Of a stretch of DNA of 64,000 nucleotides, positions 62,855-64,000 are shown in pieces. Position 1 is the stretch's first letter. Each line of letters begins with the position of its first letter. The position numbers and the translations under genes were made by a program. Location of the stretch: contig OX393549.1 of the NCBI GenBank assembly GCA_947650365.1, positions 25,369,851 through 25,433,850 on the forward strand, written 5' to 3'. The stretch is from Chamaelirium japonicum (Eukaryota > Streptophyta > Magnoliopsida > Liliales > Melanthiaceae). The notes below the pieces were generated by a model that had not been told where the DNA came from, did no database searches, and saw only the letters and a program-made list of their open reading frames with translations.

Positions 62855-63859
62855 GTAATGCTGCTTGCTTACAGATTCATTGATAATCTAACCTTGGTTT
62901 TGGTTGGGGGTGATTGGGATAGTTTGTATGTGGTGGGACTACATATTGATTTGGATATAGAAAAATTCGGCGGTCAATCATCTTGCATTCATTTCCATCA
63001 TCTCTGCGAATATTATTCAAGGAATCTTCACTTATGAGGGTCTTATAGTATAAGAAGAATTCAGTAGTTAATCAGGTCCTTTTTTAAAAAAAATTTGAGA
63101 TTGTTATTGTGGGTGTGTCGGATTTCTTGAATAAACCAAAGTGCAGATTTTTAACAATCAAAGATCAATTTCAGCACTTTTAAATCAAAATTCAGCAATA
63201 AGGCCTAACAAGTTATCATAGGCTAAACACCAATTATGACTTTCAACGTATCAATAGACATTCGGATGATATTGACTAAGCAAATACGATTTATTTAAGT
63301 TAATTGCATCAAAACAAAAGTGATGATATCACAAATATAAAGCAATGTTTCATTAAACAAGCTAGATCTAAAGAAAGACATGATTATGGTAAAAGACCTA
63401 TGAAGCCAAAATATATGATTGAAGCCTTAAAGAATCAAAGGAAAAGGCCAAGGAAAAGATAGAGGGACGGTTATTGTGATGAAATGAGTTACCAGAAATC
63501 TAAGCTGTGCCTCAGGGGATGCTCATTGCAATTCCAGTACCCATCAGAAGAAGTGGCGAAAGAGGGGGTGTGGTTTGGAAGAAGAGGTACCCGCGACGAA
63601 TCGATCTTTGAAGGAAGAAGATCCCTGCGCCAATCTCTTTTGAAGATGTAAAGGAAGTCAGTGCGGAGAGGGCAGAAGCTTGTGACTCGAACTACAAGAA
63701 TAGACGAAGAAGCGGGAAAGATCTATCAATGAAAAATCTCGAACCAGCAACAACTTCGTTCTCGAAATTAGGGTTTGATTTTTCAATTCAATATCCCATT
63801 CCTCTTTATGGTTTCATAAGAGACATTATATGGAATATGGAGAAAGAAAATAAGAAAAG

Positions 63860-63895
<36 letters not shown>

Positions 63896-64000
63896 CCATA
63901 CGAAAGAGGGAGAGAGATAGGGCGTGCGGCCGAGGCCCGCTACCGAAATCCCATCCGTACGGTTTACGACATGGAGGAAAGAGAAAGAGAAAGAGTGGGG
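62855..64000 (+). other. First intron of the DUF1308 gene (runs off the window)
   Basis: AT-rich sequence without a further recognisable DUF1308 exon. It ends in a (GA)n tract (63865-63892) and GA-rich sequence. The next exon is expected to the right of the window. Confidence 0.5.
63865..63892. repeat. (GA)n microsatellite
   Basis: About 14 GA units in a GA-rich setting. Confidence 0.85.

Noticed and set aside
62855..63037. C-terminal 60 codons of the DUF1308 open frame
   Set aside because: They follow a good GT donor and are AT-rich; treated as intron read-through.

Overview
The window is plant nuclear DNA. It has GT-AG introns, a PIF/Harbinger transposase, hAT-type miniature elements, a Helitron, Copia and Gypsy LTR retrotransposons, LINE tails, a Cassandra TRIM carrying 5S rRNA sequence, and long GA/AT microsatellites. 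The 5' exon of the right-hand gene is very GC-rich, which fits a monocot or magnoliid-like angiosperm better than a typical eudicot, but the species cannot be named from the sequence. Only two host protein genes are supported, both on the + strand.

Gene 1 (about 17.7-56.7 kb) encodes a 414-residue single-BRO1-domain protein of the plant BROX-like type. I traced 11 coding exons with consistent reading phase and GT-AG borders. Its introns are greatly enlarged (about 9.6, 13.7, 6.0 and 5.8 kb) by transposons, including two nearly complete Copia elements antisense to the gene. Gene 2 (from 61,931 to beyond the right edge) encodes a DUF1308 (C7orf25/UPF0415-like) protein; only its first exon is inside the window.

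Layout: 0-2.6 kb holds LINE fragments, a GA microsatellite and a MITE. From 4.1 to 16.1 kb lies a dead PIF/Harbinger element. Its transposase gene is split by a gag-only Gypsy-type LTR element (5,054-13,985, TSD caaag) and by a three-LTR Cassandra TRIM (14,684-15,847, TSD gacaa). The Gypsy-type element carries five different tandem-repeat arrays between gag and its 3' LTR. A 5'-truncated LINE lies at 16.5-17.1 kb, then the gene 1 promoter and 5' exons. Intron 4 (20.0-29.6 kb) holds a polyG TRIM, an LTR remnant, two hAT MITEs, an (AT)n tract, a G-rich repeat block and a Cassandra-like TRIM that lacks the 5S domain. Intron 6 (30.0-43.6 kb) holds Copia-1 (30,989-36,902, with an internal hAT element), a LINE tail micro-insertion and a 1.36-kb hAT element. 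Intron 7 (43.7-49.7 kb) holds a solo LTR, an RTE LINE remnant, a SINE split by another solo LTR, and two more micro-insertions. Intron 8 (49.8-55.6 kb) holds Copia-2 (50,062-55,188), whose 5' LTR/PBS junction contains an extra TRIM unit, and a 68-bp palindrome. Right of gene 1 is a Gypsy pol remnant interrupted by a 2.4-kb solo LTR, then a Helitron and gene 2.

The most notable observations are the chimeric Copia/TRIM junction with two primer-binding sites, the gag-only multi-satellite LTR element, the Copia family with a reduced, repeat-containing gag region, the 5S-less Cassandra relative, and very short LINE 3'-tail insertions flanked by 15-19 bp target duplications.
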